From: JASJBU01 sp039714735
GTDB lineage: Bacteria > Pseudomonadota > Gammaproteobacteria > Chromatiales > Chromatiaceae
Reading direction: 5' to 3'
Assembly: GCA_039714735.1 (NCBI GenBank)
Contig: JBDLIT010000100.1
Span: 1-15,354 of the forward strand
DNA: 15,354 nucleotides
Every line of letters begins with the position of its first letter. The stretch's first letter is position 1. The position numbers and the translations under genes were made by a program. Positions 7,679 through 14,502 of this stretch are shown in pieces. Below the pieces are notes generated by a model. That model saw only the letters and a program-made list of their open reading frames with translations. It was not told the DNA's origin and searched no databases.

Positions 7679-8208
7679 AAACAATCCTCCAGCATCTGCC
7701 GCAGTCGTTTCAGTGCATATCGCATCCGGCTTTTGATGGTCTCCCGTCCCACATCGAGCATCTCGGCGATCTGCCCCAGGGTCAGGCCCGACTCCTCTTT
7801 CAACAGAAAGGCCTCACGCTGTTCCTGCGGTAACCGCTGAAGTCCCACCTTAAGGCGTTCTGCACAATCATCGGCATGGGATATCTCATCCGGCGTCGGC
7901 CCGGGATCAGACAACTCAGCCGGTACAGCTGAATCCGGAACCAGCTGCAAGCGCTGCCGGCGAAAACTGTCGATCTGCAGATTTCTGGCGATCCGGAACA
8001 ACCAGGCCTTGAATGACCCGCCGGAAAATCGCTCCTTGGCATGAATGACCCGGGACCAGGCCTCCTGGTAGAGGTCATCCGCTTCCGCCTCAGTGGGTGA
8101 CGACCTGAGCAGGTAGAGATACAGAGACTTCCGATAGCGTGCATAGAGATCCTGAAAGGCCGCGAGATCACCCTTTCGAAATCGCTGAAAAAGATCCTCA
8201 TCTGTCAT
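7675..8208 (-). CDS. ECF-family RNA polymerase sigma factor
   Basis: This is a 177-residue sigma-70 family protein with only regions 2 and 4. Region 2 covers about residues 8-85: AFQDLYARYRKSLYLYLLR, then the DDLYQEAW core-binding motif, then FKAWLFRIARNLQIDSFRR for -10 recognition. Region 4 covers about 118-172 (LPQEQREAFLLKEESGLTLGQIAEMLDVGRETIKSRMRYALKRLR), a helix-turn-helix for the -35. The ATG at 8208 is chosen over the TTG one codon upstream; the ribosome binding site is weak. The gene lies 66 bp after the vWA gene and overlaps the next gene by 4 bp. The vWA-sigma-membrane protein order suggests an envelope-signalled regulon. The target promoters are unknown. Confidence 0.93.
   Translation of the reverse strand: MTDEDLFQRFRKGDLAAFQDLYARYRKSLYLYLLRSSPTEAEADDLYQEAWSRVIHAKERFSGGSFKAWLFRIARNLQIDSFRRQRLQLVPDSAVPAELSDPGPTPDEISHADDCAERLKVGLQRLPQEQREAFLLKEESGLTLGQIAEMLDVGRETIKSRMRYALKRLRQMLEDCL
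7686..7690 (-). promoter_or_regulatory. Shine-Dalgarno GGAGG inside sigma gene, fixing the GTG start at 7678
   Basis: The minus strand reads GGAGG, then 7 nt, then GTG. The site lies within the last codons of the sigma factor gene. Together with the GTGA overlap it argues that sigma and its partner are made in a coupled ratio. Confidence 0.7.
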
Positions 8209-8240
8209 CAATTCAATGTCGCCAAGCTGCCTAACTGTTT

Positions 8241-8269
8241 GGATGGCCTGTCCCAGGCCATCCGGGACA
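8241..8269 (-). promoter_or_regulatory. two mutually exclusive hairpins between vWA and sigma genes
   Basis: GGATGGCCTG (8241-8250) and CAGGCCATCC (8254-8263) form a perfect 10 bp stem with a 3 nt loop. TGTCCC (8249-8254) can instead pair with GGGACA (8264-8269), sharing bases with the first stem. No U-tract follows in the direction of transcription. The element could set the ratio of upstream to downstream message through attenuation, RNA processing or 3' protection. The pairing is seen; the function is inferred. Confidence 0.45.
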
Positions 8270-8274
8270 CAATC

Positions 8275-9996
8275 TCACGATCCAAGGCTGGAGGCCAGGT
8301 TGACCAACCTCAGGAACTCACCGCGGTAACCGAAACTGTCCTCACCCCTGGCGCCTCTCGCCAGATCCATGACCGATTCATAGTCGAACGACTCGGTATA
8401 GCGGCCTCCCCGCAGCAGTTGCCCGAACCCAGCCACCGCCGCACTGAAACGGAATCGATCGCTGGTGCTGGCAAGATCATTGTTGATCGAGCCTGTTCTC
8501 ACAACCCGCTCGATCAATTTCGAGTTTACGCCATCGGGATCTTTATAACGCAAGCGGAGAAAAGCAATCTCATCGGATTTACTCCCAGTCCCGGTCTGTT
8601 GCTGTGCATAGCGCAGCGGCTCCAGTCTGTGTCCCTTGCCTTGAACCAACGTCACCTCATACAACGCCGTAACACTGTGACCTGCACCGATGTCACCGGC
8701 ATCCACCTTGTCATTGTTGAAGTCTTCCCGGGCGAGCAGGCGGTTTGTGTAACCGATCAAACGATACTCTGAAACCACATCCGGATTCCATTCTATCTGA
8801 ATCTTCACGTCCTTGGCGATTGTCTCCAGAGTGGCCGTCAGTTCATCCACCAATACCTTCTGCGCCTCGTTGATGGTATCGATATAGGCATAGTTGCCAT
8901 TGCCCTTGTCGGCCAGCTGCTCCATCAGATGGTCGTTGTAATTGCCCTGACCAAAACCCAGAGTGGTGAGCGAGATGCCCTGCTTGCGTTTCTGTTCGAT
9001 CAGATCCATGAGCCGTTCGTGGTTCACCGCGCCCACATTGAAATCACCATCGGTGGCCAGAATCACTCGATTGATACCGTTGGGAATCTGCTCCTGTTCC
9101 GCCATCGCATAGGCCAATTGGATTCCTGCCGAGCCATGCGTCGATCCACCTGCGCTTAGACGATCCAGGGCCGCCAGAATCTTTGCCTGTTCACTACCTT
9201 TGGTCGGCTCCAGCACCACACCCGATGCACCGGCATACACAACCATACTCACCCGATCCTTTTCATTCAGCTGTTTTACCATCAGCTTGAAAGCGGTTTT
9301 CAGCAGTGGCAGTTTATCCGCGGTACTCATGGAGCCGGAGACGTCGATCAGAAAAACCAGGTTAGAGGCAGGATGTCTATCGTTTGCCGACTCCAAGCCT
9401 TTGATTCCGATATGCACAAGATGGCTGTCCGGATTCCAGGGTGTCTGACTCACTTCCGTAACAACGCTGAAAGGTTGGGCTCCACGCTCCGGAGCCGGGT
9501 AGTCATAGTCAAAATAGTTGATCAGCTCTTCGATACGCACCGCGTCTGTCACCGGCAAGCGCCCTTGATTCAGTGAGCGGCGCACCAGGGAATAGGCGCC
9601 GCTATCCACATCGACACTGAATGTGGATAGCGGATTTTCCCGGACTGATTGCACGGCATTGTCGGTTATCTTAGCGTAGCGTTCCCGGTCGACAGGTGCT
9701 GAGACATGCCGAATGGAGGACAAATCCATACCGGTCTGCATCCTGGCTTGCGGTTGATTCGCCACACTCTCCAGCACAACAGAGGGAGGTGTAATTTTCA
9801 CCCTCTCATCAGCCTCACTCATATCTGTTTTTTTGAGTTTGGTTTCCTCAGCACGGACTGGTGAAGGCAGACTGTTCGAACTGTCCTTGGCAACACTGCT
9901 CCCCACCTCTTTTTCGGGTGCAACGCCACAGGCAGTGATCAAAGCCACAAACAACACGATAATGAGTCTTTGCAAGTATCGAGAGGATTGTTTCAT
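8275..9996 (-). CDS. yfbK: YfbK-like von Willebrand factor A domain lipoprotein
   Basis: The protein has 573 residues, close to the length of E. coli YfbK. The N terminus is a lipoprotein signal: LIIVLFVALITAC, with the acylated cysteine at C23. A disordered Ser/Lys/Glu-rich linker follows, then the family's N-terminal domain with NPLSTFSVDVDSGAY (about residues 121-135). The vWA domain has a complete metal-ion-dependent adhesion site: DVSGSMS (218-224), a Thr in GGSTHG (T286) and ATDGDFN (314-320). The C-terminal domain typical of the family starts after the vWA fold (KIQIEWNPDVVSEYRLIGY) and runs to the end. AGGAGA lies 6 nt before the ATG. It is the first gene of a probable operon with the sigma factor and its partner. 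Lipid anchoring suggests it acts in the envelope, perhaps as the sensor or output of that module. Its ligand is unknown. The gene symbol is by family similarity. Confidence 0.87.
   Translation of the reverse strand: MKQSSRYLQRLIIVLFVALITACGVAPEKEVGSSVAKDSSNSLPSPVRAEETKLKKTDMSEADERVKITPPSVVLESVANQPQARMQTGMDLSSIRHVSAPVDRERYAKITDNAVQSVRENPLSTFSVDVDSGAYSLVRRSLNQGRLPVTDAVRIEELINYFDYDYPAPERGAQPFSVVTEVSQTPWNPDSHLVHIGIKGLESANDRHPASNLVFLIDVSGSMSTADKLPLLKTAFKLMVKQLNEKDRVSMVVYAGASGVVLEPTKGSEQAKILAALDRLSAGGSTHGSAGIQLAYAMAEQEQIPNGINRVILATDGDFNVGAVNHERLMDLIEQKRKQGISLTTLGFGQGNYNDHLMEQLADKGNGNYAYIDTINEAQKVLVDELTATLETIAKDVKIQIEWNPDVVSEYRLIGYTNRLLAREDFNNDKVDAGDIGAGHSVTALYEVTLVQGKGHRLEPLRYAQQQTGTGSKSDEIAFLRLRYKDPDGVNSKLIERVVRTGSINNDLASTSDRFRFSAAVAGFGQLLRGGRYTESFDYESVMDLARGARGEDSFGYRGEFLRLVNLASSLGS
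9599..9633 (-). repeat. perfect 13 bp inverted repeat inside the vWA coding region
   Basis: CCGCTATCCACAT (9599-9611) and ATGTGGATAGCGG (9621-9633) are exact inverse complements separated by 9 nt. They fall in the codons for the conserved motif NPLSTFSVDVDSG. They could form a strong hairpin in the message, or be a by-product of the codon choices for that motif. Confidence 0.6.
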
Positions 9997-10130
9997 CGGT
10001 ATTCTCCTTTTTTGGTTTGGTACTCAGGAGAACGCAGGAAATCGATCAGTGGGGTTAAACATTGTCACTTTTACCAACCCAAGCCACCGGACGAGCTATC
10101 CGGGGAGGATTCAATTAAAGCTTAAGCCGT

Positions 10131-10157
10131 TCAAGAAGCTAGTAAAATTGCCGATAT
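10131..10157 (+). promoter_or_regulatory. sigma-28 (FliA) promoter upstream of the chemoreceptor
   Basis: TCAAG (10131-10135) and GCCGATAT (10150-10157) are separated by 14 nt. This matches the gammaproteobacterial FliA pattern of TAAAG/TCAAG, N14, GCCGATAA, with 7 of 8 bases in the -10. Transcription would begin near 10164, about 50 nt before the original ATG at 10215. It fits the gene it precedes and places the chemoreceptor in the flagellar/chemotaxis regulon. The remaining part of the 218 bp gap (9997-10214) holds a short CCGGA/TCCGG stem (10087-10103) and no gene. Confidence 0.7.
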
Positions 10158-10214
10158 GGGAAAATATTGAGTTTCCGCAACAAGATTCTGTTGTATTAAA
10201 TAAGGCTGAAGACA

Positions 10215-10313
10215 ATGAATCTCTCCACTAAATTGCTGCTAATCATGGCAGGCGTCGGCGCGGTGTTTTCGATTGCGGCCGGAATCACCTTCTATTCACT
10301 CAGCCAATCTTAA
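10215..10313 (+). pseudogene. detached N-terminal membrane helix of the chemoreceptor, ended by in-frame TAA
   Basis: AAGG followed by ATG at 10215 opens 32 codons reading MNLSTKLLLIMAGVGAVFSI and on to YSLSQS, a classical chemoreceptor first membrane helix. The frame then meets TAA at 10311-10313. Directly after it the same frame continues as NDASIVNALGRQRMLTQAMA, the typical start of a PilJ/NarX-like periplasmic domain. The original gene was therefore 10215-11819 (534 sense codons plus one internal stop). A single base change, for example CAA or AAA to TAA, explains the break. Confidence 0.8.
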
Positions 10314-10352
10314 AATGATGCCTCGATCGTCAACGCCCTGGGACGCCAGCGT

Positions 10353-11819
10353 ATGCTGACTCAGGCTATGGCAAAATCTGCCGCCGCTCACACGATCGCC
10401 GGGAATGAGAATGCATTCCTGGAGGAATACAAGTCATCCAGCAAGATCTTCAGCCAGACACTCAATGCAGTAAAAAATGGCGGCCGTTATCCTCTCGATC
10501 TTAAGATGACCCAACATGAAACCATCAAGCCAATCCAGGATAAATTGAGCCAAAGCAAGATTTCGGAGATCGAAAAAGCATTTCATGACTTTTCCAGGGC
10601 CGTGGATCGGTTATTTTCAAACAGCACATCCACCCCAGAGCTTAATCAGCATTTACGCGATATGCTGACCGACGCCAATCGATTGAGAACACTGAGTAAC
10701 GACCTGGTTTCTCTCTATACCGAGATCGCAGACCGGAATCACTCCAATATCTACTACACCATGGTGGTGTCACTGGTAACCATCCTGGTGATCGTTACGC
10801 TCTCTATTGTATTTTTTAAGCTATCCATCCTCTCGCGATTACAAATGACCATCGATAGCATGTGTGCAATAGCCAAGGGGGATGGCGATTTAACTCGGCG
10901 TCTGGATGGCGGTGTGCCGGATGAACTGGGCCAGCTGGCCAATTCATTCAATATCTTCATCGAGAAGGTCCAGACACTGGTTAAGCGCGCCCAAGACATG
11001 GGAGGCCGACTCAATGAAGCATCCAATGATCTGAAGGGCTTCGCGAATCTGACCAATCAAGGAATCATTCAGCAGCAGGAAGAGATCGAGATGGTGGCGA
11101 CGGCGATAAACCAGATGACGGCAAGCGTACAGGAGGTTTCCCGCAGTTCAACATCGGCGCATGAAAATGCAGATTCGGCCGAAGTGCAGGCGAATACTGG
11201 ACGGGACGTGATGTCTACAACCATGCGATCCATCAACGAACTCTCCACCGGAATGAATGATATCTCCGACGTCATCAATCACCTTAATCAGGAAGGTGAA
11301 CGCATAGGCAGTGTACTGGATGTGATCCGTGGAATTGCAGAGCAAACGAATCTCCTGGCCCTGAATGCAGCGATAGAAGCAGCCCGAGCCGGTGAACAGG
11401 GACGTGGATTTGCGGTAGTGGCCGATGAAGTACGCACTCTGGCGAGCCGTACCCAGAGTTCTACTCAGGACATTCAGGAAATGATTGAAAATTTGCAGCA
11501 GGGAACTCACAGGGCCGTGAACGTCATGCAGGCGAATCAGAACAAAGTCAGCAAAACCCTGACCGAGGCGTCCCATGCCAATAACTCTCTCGATAGCATC
11601 AATCAGTCGCTCTCTGGCGTCAAGGATATGAGCGCGCAAATCGCCAGCGCCACCGAGGAACAGGGCACGGTAGCCGAAGAGATCAACAGAAACATCCATC
11701 ACATCAGTCAATCCGCCGGTAAAACAGCCGACACAATGGGTGAACTGTCAGGTAATGCCGCAAAACTCTCTGCATTGGCGGATCAACTTGACCGGCAGGT
11801 CAGTCAATTCCATGCCTGA
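10353..11819 (+). CDS. methyl-accepting chemotaxis protein, remainder downstream of a nonsense codon
   Basis: This is the longest intact part of a chemoreceptor gene, 488 residues from the ATG at 10353. Residues 1-130 are most of a PilJ-type helical sensor domain (MLTQAMAKSAAAHTI...). One membrane helix follows (YYTMVVSLVTILVIVTLSIVFF, about 134-156), then HAMP (about 157-210, DGDLTRRL...DELGQLANSFN). The signalling domain has the conserved hairpin tip EQTNLLALNAAIEAARAGEQ and GFAVVADEVRTLA (about 329-365). No C-terminal CheR-binding pentapeptide is seen. The normal first membrane helix lies upstream of an in-frame TAA at 10311-10313, so this ORF lacks it. If translated from 10353 (poor ribosome binding site, GGGA about 9 nt upstream), the sensor domain would not be exported. 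Options are a recent pseudogene, readthrough, or a sequence error. The downstream domains show no other decay, so the break must be recent or tolerated. Confidence 0.8.
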   Translation: MLTQAMAKSAAAHTIAGNENAFLEEYKSSSKIFSQTLNAVKNGGRYPLDLKMTQHETIKPIQDKLSQSKISEIEKAFHDFSRAVDRLFSNSTSTPELNQHLRDMLTDANRLRTLSNDLVSLYTEIADRNHSNIYYTMVVSLVTILVIVTLSIVFFKLSILSRLQMTIDSMCAIAKGDGDLTRRLDGGVPDELGQLANSFNIFIEKVQTLVKRAQDMGGRLNEASNDLKGFANLTNQGIIQQQEEIEMVATAINQMTASVQEVSRSSTSAHENADSAEVQANTGRDVMSTTMRSINELSTGMNDISDVINHLNQEGERIGSVLDVIRGIAEQTNLLALNAAIEAARAGEQGRGFAVVADEVRTLASRTQSSTQDIQEMIENLQQGTHRAVNVMQANQNKVSKTLTEASHANNSLDSINQSLSGVKDMSAQIASATEEQGTVAEEINRNIHHISQSAGKTADTMGELSGNAAKLSALADQLDRQVSQFHA

Positions 11820-11843
11820 AAAAGAGACCGCCGACACCTTGCC

Positions 11844-13049
11844 TCAAAGCCGGTTCTGAAGATTCAGAAGACTGAAGCCTGCAAGCTCCGGTTGCATGGC
11901 TTTGGTCAGGCCCAGCACCTTAAAACGTTCACCCATCTCTGAAGGCAGAGTCAGGCGCTTCACACCCTGCACCAGCTCCATATGCCTTGCCAGATCATTG
12001 GGATCCGATGCAGCGATGATCTCAGCCAGGCCAAGGCCCATCAGAAAGTGCGCCTGGGTGGTATAACCCGCCAGAGTAAAACCCGCCTCCACGCTGACCT
12101 CGGCGGCGGCCGAAAAATCCACATGGCTGGTGATGTCCTGCAGCCCTATCCAACGAAAAGGATCCGCATGCGCACGATGCCGGTAATGGCACATCAGGGT
12201 GCCGGTATTACGCTGTGCATGATAGTATTCGGAGCGGGGATAGCCGTAGTCGAAGAGCAAAATGGCGCCTTGAGCCATCATTTCTGACAAAGCCCTCAGC
12301 CAGGATGCCTGCCGCAGATTGATCTCGGAGACATACCCTTCCCCTAGCCCACCAGCCGCCCGGTCGATCTGTGAGGCCGATTCCACCAGGCCAGGGCTTT
12401 CGGGTGTGGCGAAGGCCTCCTTCAAGCCTTGCCCATCCAGCGCCACATAACACTCCTCAACACCCTCCGCTCCGATCCGAAATCGGCTCACCGGCATCGC
12501 ATCCAGCAGTTCATTGGCCACCACCATGCCCGAAAACTCCCGGGGCAGACGATCCAGCCAAACCACCCGCTGCAGCAGACTCGGCGCCCTCTGGGCCAAC
12601 ATCTCTCTCTGACGCTGTTGCAGGTCCGGACTCACCTCCAGGATCAGGTAACGCTCCGGCAAGGCATCGAGTCGCTCGAGCTCGGCCAGCATGTCGGCCG
12701 CCAAAACCCCCGAACCGGCGCCAAATTCCAGAATCTCACCGCCCCCCAGCGATAGCAGAACGTCCCGGGCTTGGCGCGCCAGGCATTGGGCAAATAAAGG
12801 AGAAACCTCAGGGGCGGTGACAAAATCACCCGCCTCGCCAAATTTGCGGCTGCCTGCCACGTAGTAGCCCAGTCCCGGCGCATACAGCGCCAACTCCATG
12901 AACCGATCAAACGGGATGCGTCCTCCCGACTCGGCGATGGCCTGCTGAATCCGTGCGATCAACTCATCACTGACCTTCAGCGCCTCCGCATCCGGTTGGG
13001 GCAGTTCTGTGACTGCGGAGCGTCGTGGGGGAATGAGGCAGTCTGGCAT
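11844..13049 (-). CDS. MidA/NDUFAF7-family SAM-dependent methyltransferase
   Basis: The protein has 401 residues and the class I methyltransferase layout of the MidA (NDUFAF7, DUF185) family. The N-terminal signature is YYVAGSRKFGEAGDFVTAPEVSPLFAQ (about residues 62-88, read in overlapping parts). The SAM-binding glycine motif is ILEFGAGSGVLAADML (106-121). GMVVANELLDAMPV follows (174-187), then ILLFDYGYPRSEYY and the family motif GTLMCHYRHRAHADPF. In eukaryotes NDUFAF7 methylates an arginine of the complex I subunit NDUFS2. The bacterial substrate is not established. The ATG at 13049 has a weak ribosome binding site. The gene diverges from the pteridine reductase across 62 bp and converges on the chemoreceptor with a 24 bp gap that has no evident terminator. 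Confidence 0.9.
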   Translation of the reverse strand: MPDCLIPPRRSAVTELPQPDAEALKVSDELIARIQQAIAESGGRIPFDRFMELALYAPGLGYYVAGSRKFGEAGDFVTAPEVSPLFAQCLARQARDVLLSLGGGEILEFGAGSGVLAADMLAELERLDALPERYLILEVSPDLQQRQREMLAQRAPSLLQRVVWLDRLPREFSGMVVANELLDAMPVSRFRIGAEGVEECYVALDGQGLKEAFATPESPGLVESASQIDRAAGGLGEGYVSEINLRQASWLRALSEMMAQGAILLFDYGYPRSEYYHAQRNTGTLMCHYRHRAHADPFRWIGLQDITSHVDFSAAAEVSVEAGFTLAGYTTQAHFLMGLGLAEIIAASDPNDLARHMELVQGVKRLTLPSEMGERFKVLGLTKAMQPELAGFSLLNLQNRL

Positions 13050-13111
13050 AGTTTCAGAAACCCGGCATCTTTGGTTAGAGTAGGGACATCATTCAACCAT
13101 GGAGTACAAGT

Positions 13112-13867
13112 GTGACGCAAAATCCAGATTCACTGAGCGAAAAATGCGCTTTGATCACCGGAGCGGCACATCGCATCGGAGCCGCCATTGCCCGTACCCT
13201 GCATGCCTCTGGCATGGATCTGGTGTTGCACTACCGCCGTTCAAGCGCAGCCGCAGAGGCGCTGCAAGCCGAGCTTGAACAGCAGCGGGTGAACTCCGTC
13301 AGCCTGATTCAAGCGGATCTGCATGACATCAGTCGGTTTGATCAGTTGATCGCTGAAACTGTCGGTTTTAAAGATCGGCTCGACCTGCTGGTAAACAATG
13401 CCTCCAGTTTCTACCCGACACCCTTGGCCGAGACCGATGAATCCGACTGGGACGATCTCCTCGGCAGCAATCTGAAGGCGCCCTTCTTTCTCAGCAAGAC
13501 AGCAGCCCCGCACCTGCAAAAAACCGCGGGCTGCATCGTCAATCTGGTGGATATCCATGCCGAGCGTCCCCTCAAGAACCACCCGGTCTATTCCATTGCC
13601 AAGGCGGGCAATGCCATGCTGGTCAAGTCCCTGGCCCGGGAGCTTGGTCCACAGGTGCGAGTCAACGGCGTAGCGCCAGGCGCCATACTCTGGCCGGAGC
13701 AGGGTTTGGAAGACAAGGAGCAACAAGAGATCCTTAATCGCACGGCTCTGAAACGCGCCGGCTCACCGAATGACATCGCCAGGACCCTGCTGTTTCTGGT
13801 GCGGGACGCAGACTACATCACCGGTCAGATCATAGCGGTGGATGGCGGCCGGACATTGCAGCAGTAG
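13112..13867 (+). CDS. folM: pteridine reductase / FolM-like short-chain dehydrogenase
   Basis: This is a 251-residue classical SDR with the pteridine reductase variant motifs. The cofactor motif is TGAAHRIG (16-23), where Arg replaces a glycine-rich position as in PTR1 and FolM; HYRRSS at the end of strand 2 suits NADPH. NNAS is at 95-98. The catalytic set is Asp147, Tyr160 and Lys164 (VDIHAERPLKNHPVYSIAK), with Asp in place of the usual SDR serine, the PTR1 hallmark. The C terminus GQIIAVDGGRTL is canonical. The reaction is NADPH reduction of dihydrobiopterin/dihydromonapterin, and weakly dihydrofolate. The start is GTG 13112, with GGAG (13101-13104) 7 nt upstream. It lies divergent from the MidA gene. 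I cannot exclude another SDR substrate, but the Asp/Tyr/Lys set makes this call fairly firm. Confidence 0.88.
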   Translation: MTQNPDSLSEKCALITGAAHRIGAAIARTLHASGMDLVLHYRRSSAAAEALQAELEQQRVNSVSLIQADLHDISRFDQLIAETVGFKDRLDLLVNNASSFYPTPLAETDESDWDDLLGSNLKAPFFLSKTAAPHLQKTAGCIVNLVDIHAERPLKNHPVYSIAKAGNAMLVKSLARELGPQVRVNGVAPGAILWPEQGLEDKEQQEILNRTALKRAGSPNDIARTLLFLVRDADYITGQIIAVDGGRTLQQ

Positions 13868-13913
13868 AGATCTCAGAACTAGATGCACATGCAACATTTG
13901 GCTATTCAATCCC

Positions 13914-14015
13914 TGTAGGAGCTGCCCGTGGCTGCGATTAGCGATGATAGTCGCTTTAGGTGAAGATGCCGAAATGCCTTGCCGCCTTTGGTCGCAGCCA
14001 TGGACAGCTCCTACA
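13914..14015. repeat. REPIN-like inverted REP doublet with GTAG heads
   Basis: The left arm at 13914-13937 begins TGTAGGAGCTGCCCGTGGCT and ends GCGA. The right arm at 13992-14015 is its inverse complement at 22 of 24 positions. Each arm has the GTAG head known from RAYT-associated REP sequences in gammaproteobacteria, and each contains a near-palindromic core around CCATGG/CCGTGG. The 54 bp spacer includes a small AGCGA/TCGCT stem. The element sits in the 233 bp gap between two plus-strand genes and could act as an mRNA-stabilising or terminating structure for the pteridine reductase transcript. No RAYT transposase gene is in the window. Confidence 0.75.
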
Positions 14016-14100
14016 ATGGCATATTAGTGTAAAGACATCAGGAACTGAAAAGCTATTACGATCTGTTTAATTACAAAACTCATATCTCGGAGGAGAAACT

Positions 14101-14457
14101 ATGACTCAGTATCAAGGCAGCTGCCATTGCGGCGCGATTCGTTTTTCCTTTGAACATGCGTCGATCGACAAGGGTCTGCGCTGCACCTGCTCGATCTGTT
14201 CCCGCAAAGGGGCAATGATGACTCCGGAGCCCATTGCGCCGGAGAATTTCAACATAGTAGCGGAGAAAGGTGTGCTCGGACTCTATCAATTCGGCGCCAA
14301 GACGGCCAAGCATTACTTCTGCAAAAGGTGCGGGATCTACCCTTTTCACGAGACCGCGCGCTTTCCCGAACACATGCGGGCCAATCTGGGTTGTGTCGAG
14401 GGGGTAGACGTTTTCAATCTAGCGGAAGAGATCTTCGACGGCAAAACCCTGTTGTAA
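14101..14457 (+). CDS. GFA/CENP-V family zinc protein
   Basis: This is a 118-residue small protein of the GFA (glutathione-dependent formaldehyde-activating, CENP-V/Gfa-like) fold. Zinc ligands are CHC (C8, C10) in GSCHCGAIRF, CTCSIC (C28, C30, C33) and CKRCG (C74, C77), the complete family pattern. The following YPFHETARFPE and NLGCVEGVDV match the C-terminal part of the fold. A strong ribosome binding site, GGAGGAG (14089-14095), lies 5 nt before the ATG. The founding member was thought to help form S-hydroxymethylglutathione, but most family members have no proven activity and no glutathione-formaldehyde dehydrogenase gene is nearby. A cytoplasmic location is inferred from the lack of a signal peptide. 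Confidence 0.9.
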   Translation: MTQYQGSCHCGAIRFSFEHASIDKGLRCTCSICSRKGAMMTPEPIAPENFNIVAEKGVLGLYQFGAKTAKHYFCKRCGIYPFHETARFPEHMRANLGCVEGVDVFNLAEEIFDGKTLL

Positions 14458-14502
14458 TCTTTTGCCTGATCACCCGCGATATGCGGTCATGAAGAAGAAT
14501 GA

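Noticed and set aside
10030..10125. Possible c-di-GMP (GEMM-I) riboswitch before the chemoreceptor, from AAGCCACCGG...CCGGGG and GGGTT/AACCC pairs.
   Set aside because: The GNRA-capped first helix and the conserved CGCAAAGCC joining segment are missing, and the segment lies upstream of the sigma-28 promoter, so it would not be in that transcript.
9833..10231. Plus-strand ORF of 132 codons running into the chemoreceptor region.
   Set aside because: It starts inside the vWA gene, passes through the promoter region and overlaps the receptor start in another frame. It looks like a chance frame.
11148..11711. Minus-strand ORF of 187 codons within the chemoreceptor.
   Set aside because: It is antisense to the highly conserved MCP signalling domain, with no protein features of its own.
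14470..14490. Short CCGC-GATAT-GCGG stem between the GFA gene and the convergent RND permease.
   Set aside because: Only 4 bp of stem and no T-run, too weak to call a terminator.
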